DNA from: Maea johnstoni
Lineage: Eukaryota > Annelida > Polychaeta > Spionida > Magelonidae
NCBI GenBank assembly: GCA_963942565.1
Contig: OZ012700.1
Location: 25,817,718-25,881,717 of the forward strand
Length of the DNA: 64,000 bases
Reading direction: 5' to 3'
This document shows positions 61,464 through 64,000 of the stretch, one piece after another. The notes below the pieces were generated by a model. That model ran no database searches, had not been told where the DNA came from, and saw only the letters and a program-made list of their open reading frames with translations. Position 1 is the stretch's first letter, and each line of letters begins with the position of its first letter. Both the position numbers and the translations under genes were made by a program.

Positions 61464-61860
61464 ATATAGATATATATAGATATATACACCATAGATTTAT
61501 GCTCTAGCTAGTTCAGTTAAACACCTAAATATATATATATCATATGTGTGCTGACTGCTGAGGTAAACATGCTTATGTCAAGGGAGAGATGAATTCATGA
61601 AGTCACAACATCAAACTCTAAAACTGTACTGTAGTCTGTATGGACATGGATGATGGAGATGAACATGAAAGTCATACCTGATTTTTCCAAATCATCTATG
61701 CTTGAAATGACAGAATCTAGCCTCAGGACATCAGCCATTTTTGTAAGATACTAGTCTCAACTTAATTCTTGCAAATTTCAAGGTCCCGAAATGAACCTTG
61801 TCCCACCGAATAATATTTTTTTCACTGTTTTACAGGAAACCTTCTTAGGTCGACATAAGT
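61464..61860. other. intergenic upstream of the carrier gene
   Basis: No feature recognised other than short AT repeats beside the hAT insertion. Confidence 0.4.
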
Positions 61861-61878
61861 CATGTGATCACGTCAAGT

Positions 61879-61884
61879 CACGTG
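61879..61884. promoter_or_regulatory. CACGTG E-box upstream of the carrier gene
   Basis: CACGTG within AAGTCACGTGAGGG, about 180 bases before the start codon, with a second near-match (GTGATCACGTC) just upstream. Confidence 0.45.
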
Positions 61885-61898
61885 AGGGAATACGAGTA

Positions 61899-61916
61899 AG
61901 CGATGCATTGTGGGTA
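61899..61916 (-). promoter_or_regulatory. ZNF143/Staf-type site
   Basis: The complement reads TACCCACAATGCATCGCT, matching the 18-position Staf/ZNF143 consensus (YWCCCRNMATSCMYYRCR) at 17 of 18 positions. Such sites mark many housekeeping and mitochondrial-protein promoters, in keeping with the adjacent carrier gene. Confidence 0.6.
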
Positions 61917-62060
61917 ATTTCTATGTTGATTTCCGGTTTGATGTTGTTTCGTAAACTCTCCGCTATCTGACACAGAAACCATGTATGTAACATGACAAGT
62001 GAGCGTCACACACACTTAGAAGGAGACGGACAGTTAGGACTAGTAAGGTAGCGCCTAGCC

Positions 62061-62223
62061 ATGGGCTCGACCAGCGGGCTTGTGCCAAAGGCCACCATCG
62101 AAAAGGCGAATCTGTCATTCTTTTCTCACGTGAAATGGGAGCATTTGGCTGCCGGTGTGAGCGGAGGTGTAATTTCAACGCTGGTTTTACATCCTCTGGA
62201 TTTGATCAAAGTTCGCTTTCAAG
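62061..62223 (+). CDS. SLC25A32: mitochondrial folate/FAD carrier, exon 1 (partial gene)
   Basis: Member of the mitochondrial carrier family (inner-membrane transporters of six helices in three repeats). Exon 1 starts [20 protein letters not shown] and continues [18 protein letters not shown] then [14 protein letters not shown]. The carrier signature Px(D/E)xx(K/R) appears as PLDLIK at the end of helix 1. GVSGGV followed by LHPLDL(I/V)K(V/I)RF matches SLC25A32 (folate/FAD carrier) better than other carriers I know. The exon ends one base into the next codon at donor GTTAGT. Later exons are not in 62224-64000, so they lie beyond the window. E-box and Staf-like motifs lie within 190 bp upstream. 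Confidence 0.85.
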
Positions 62224-64000
62224 GTTAGTCTTGTTTTCGACTTTTGTGAAATGGTATCCACTATTTGATTTTCATGGTGTGCGTAACAAGGGCTTGTCTG
62301 AACCAATCTTCCCCTGCTATTTTAGTACACGTGTTTCTGATGACCTTTCACCTTGGCACAGATTTCAGCGTTCGCCTTAAATTTTTATATGGTACATTTT
62401 TATATTAATCATTGATGAGTTTTGAAATAAATTACGCACCCATATCCCATGTCTTTAATTTATATTTTATTCTGTAATGTAAACGTGTTAAAATTACAAT
62501 TATGATACCCTCCTGTCATCCTACATGTACATGGAGAATGGTTGCTTTACAGATGAGAGGTGTCATCTATGATTACTTTGCAATTAAAAAAAATATCTTT
62601 TGGAAGCCTTCACCGTTAAGAAATCCTCTAAAATCTAAATCATTGCATACAGCAGAGCAGTAGCTAGGAGTGTGATCAGTAGCCAGGGTTAAAATGGAAT
62701 CAGAATCGGTGAAGAAAAATTCTGATTCGTTCCATATCTGATTCTTACGGACATATACTGAGGGAAGAACCATGATTTAGGTGAAAAACTACATCAGATG
62801 CTTCACTGTTCAGCATTCCCATGCTTTCTTTTTTTACACTTATGCCACTGACTGGCGTCGTCTCGTTACTTTGTCATCTTATTGAAATACAATAAGATGA
62901 CACTTGCTAATTGACACTTACTATCAACATTTTGTCGAATCCGGAATCGGAATGATCGCTATGCGATTTCATAGCGATCTTTTTCAAGGGATCGGCAATG
63001 CCAGCCGATTCCTTGGTATCAATAACACTCCCAGCAGTAGCCTTTGACAGATACTTTCACTAGTTGTGAGACAAGCACTCAGAACCTCAAGCTTTAGGGC
63101 GTTGGGGACTCCGATCCGAGCGCTCAAGCTACTAAGTGGATCGCTGGGAAATTCTGAGCAGGCATCATATTTATATCAACACATACTTCCGATGCATGTG
63201 TCACCTAGCGATGTCCAATACTCTCCAATTTACAGATTTCCTGAAATGAAATTTGTTTTTTCTCAAGTCTCTGTGTCAGTTGCGTGTCATGCAATGTTTT
63301 GGTGCACCGATTGTCAATTACCGGAGTACACCACATGTGTGCATGGCATCATGGGTATGTGCCAGCGCATGCCAAGGCGCAATGATGTTTTAAATTGTTC
63401 GCCTGGCTTAAAATCACGTCAGTGTGGCTGGAAAACTCAAAATGGAGTTTGGTCACCAGATTAGATTTACCGGGCGCTCGAGTTCATTTTTTGGGACCGA
63501 GTCCCAGCACTAACTTTCACCCATCAACAGTAATGGTCAATGAACTAAAGCCATAAAACCTTGACTGACAAGCGTCTATGATTGTCATCGTCCCATTTGG
63601 AACGTAGTCTATGGTCCTCAACCCTTGCCTACTGGGGTCTACAGTAAGCATATATACTCTTTCCCACAGGGGTTGACAGAAGCATAGATTCGACAGAAGC
63701 ATAGAATCTACATGGCGACATTGTTTCCAGAAATAGGGTCAATGTGGGTTTACTTCTACCCACTTGCATCAACTGTATGTAACATTGCAGCCATGAAGGC
63801 TTAACTTAAAGAGCTTAGAAAAAGATAATGATACGGAGCCGTAGGCATGACCTATAATACAGATTAAGTATGGCCCGGAGGGCTGTGTGGCGAATTGAGC
63901 TGAGGAGCTGATGTCAACCGGTTCAAGGCGTCGAGAACGGGTTCTAAGCGGTAGCTCTATGATAATAGTACTATATAATAGCATACAATCACATTAGGTC
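62224..64000 (+). other. carrier gene intron 1, no exon seen
   Basis: Searched by eye for the next carrier segment without success. A perfect 10-bp-arm hairpin (GATCGCTATG, 6-base loop, complement) lies at 62954-62979. An open frame at 63066-63464 has no recognisable domain. Confidence 0.5.

Noticed and set aside
63066-63464. 132-codon plus-strand frame in the carrier intron
   Set aside because: No known domain, no splice context or repeat relationship; could be chance.

Overview
The window is AT-rich animal nuclear DNA: interrupted genes with GT-AG introns, one very long intron, and dense small DNA transposons and minisatellites. Three host genes are recognisable: the N-terminal half of ATP-dependent phosphofructokinase (PFK, minus strand), a complete ribosomal protein L19 gene (RPL19, plus strand), and the first exon of a mitochondrial folate/FAD carrier (SLC25A32-like, plus strand). 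PFK and RPL19 match their human relatives closely. The minisatellites that run across intron-exon boundaries resemble a class I recall from amphioxus. I therefore favour a marine invertebrate deuterostome, possibly Branchiostoma, but the sequence does not prove it.

Layout. 1-2861: downstream PFK intron with a LINE tail. 2862-9213: six PFK exons in 6.4 kb, where two exons have their 3' splice-site edge copied into tandem arrays and one has its donor edge copied once. 9214-38397: PFK intron 1, about 29 kb, filled with MITEs (hAT-like, Harbinger-like, piggyBac-like and Tc1/mariner-like by their target duplications), minisatellites, a near-identical 563-bp tandem duplication, and microsatellites. 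38398-38572: first coding exon of PFK. 38573-39041: short head-to-head region shared with RPL19. 39042-44680: RPL19, five exons, with a 5' TOP tract and AATAAA signal. 44700-47365: intergenic repeats. 47366-52457: a complete two-gene PIF/Harbinger transposon with matching inverted ends and TTA target duplication. 52458-56392: intergenic, with a 0.4-kb (TA)n tract. 56393-56592: assembly gap. 56593-60062: a large fold-back structure with a minisatellite and a (TA)n centre. 61037-61463: hAT MITE. 61860-62223: promoter and exon 1 of the carrier gene, then its intron to the end.

Functionally, PFK (glycolysis) and RPL19 (ribosome) probably share a promoter region. The Harbinger element encodes a DDE transposase and an AT-hook/MADF-like DNA-binding partner on facing strands, and its end regions are packed with a CGTAT motif. 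Many smaller elements have no coding capacity and can be classified only by ends and target duplications. No LTR retroelement, Polinton or other virus-like element was recognised. All exon joins were made by eye from splice consensus and reading frame.
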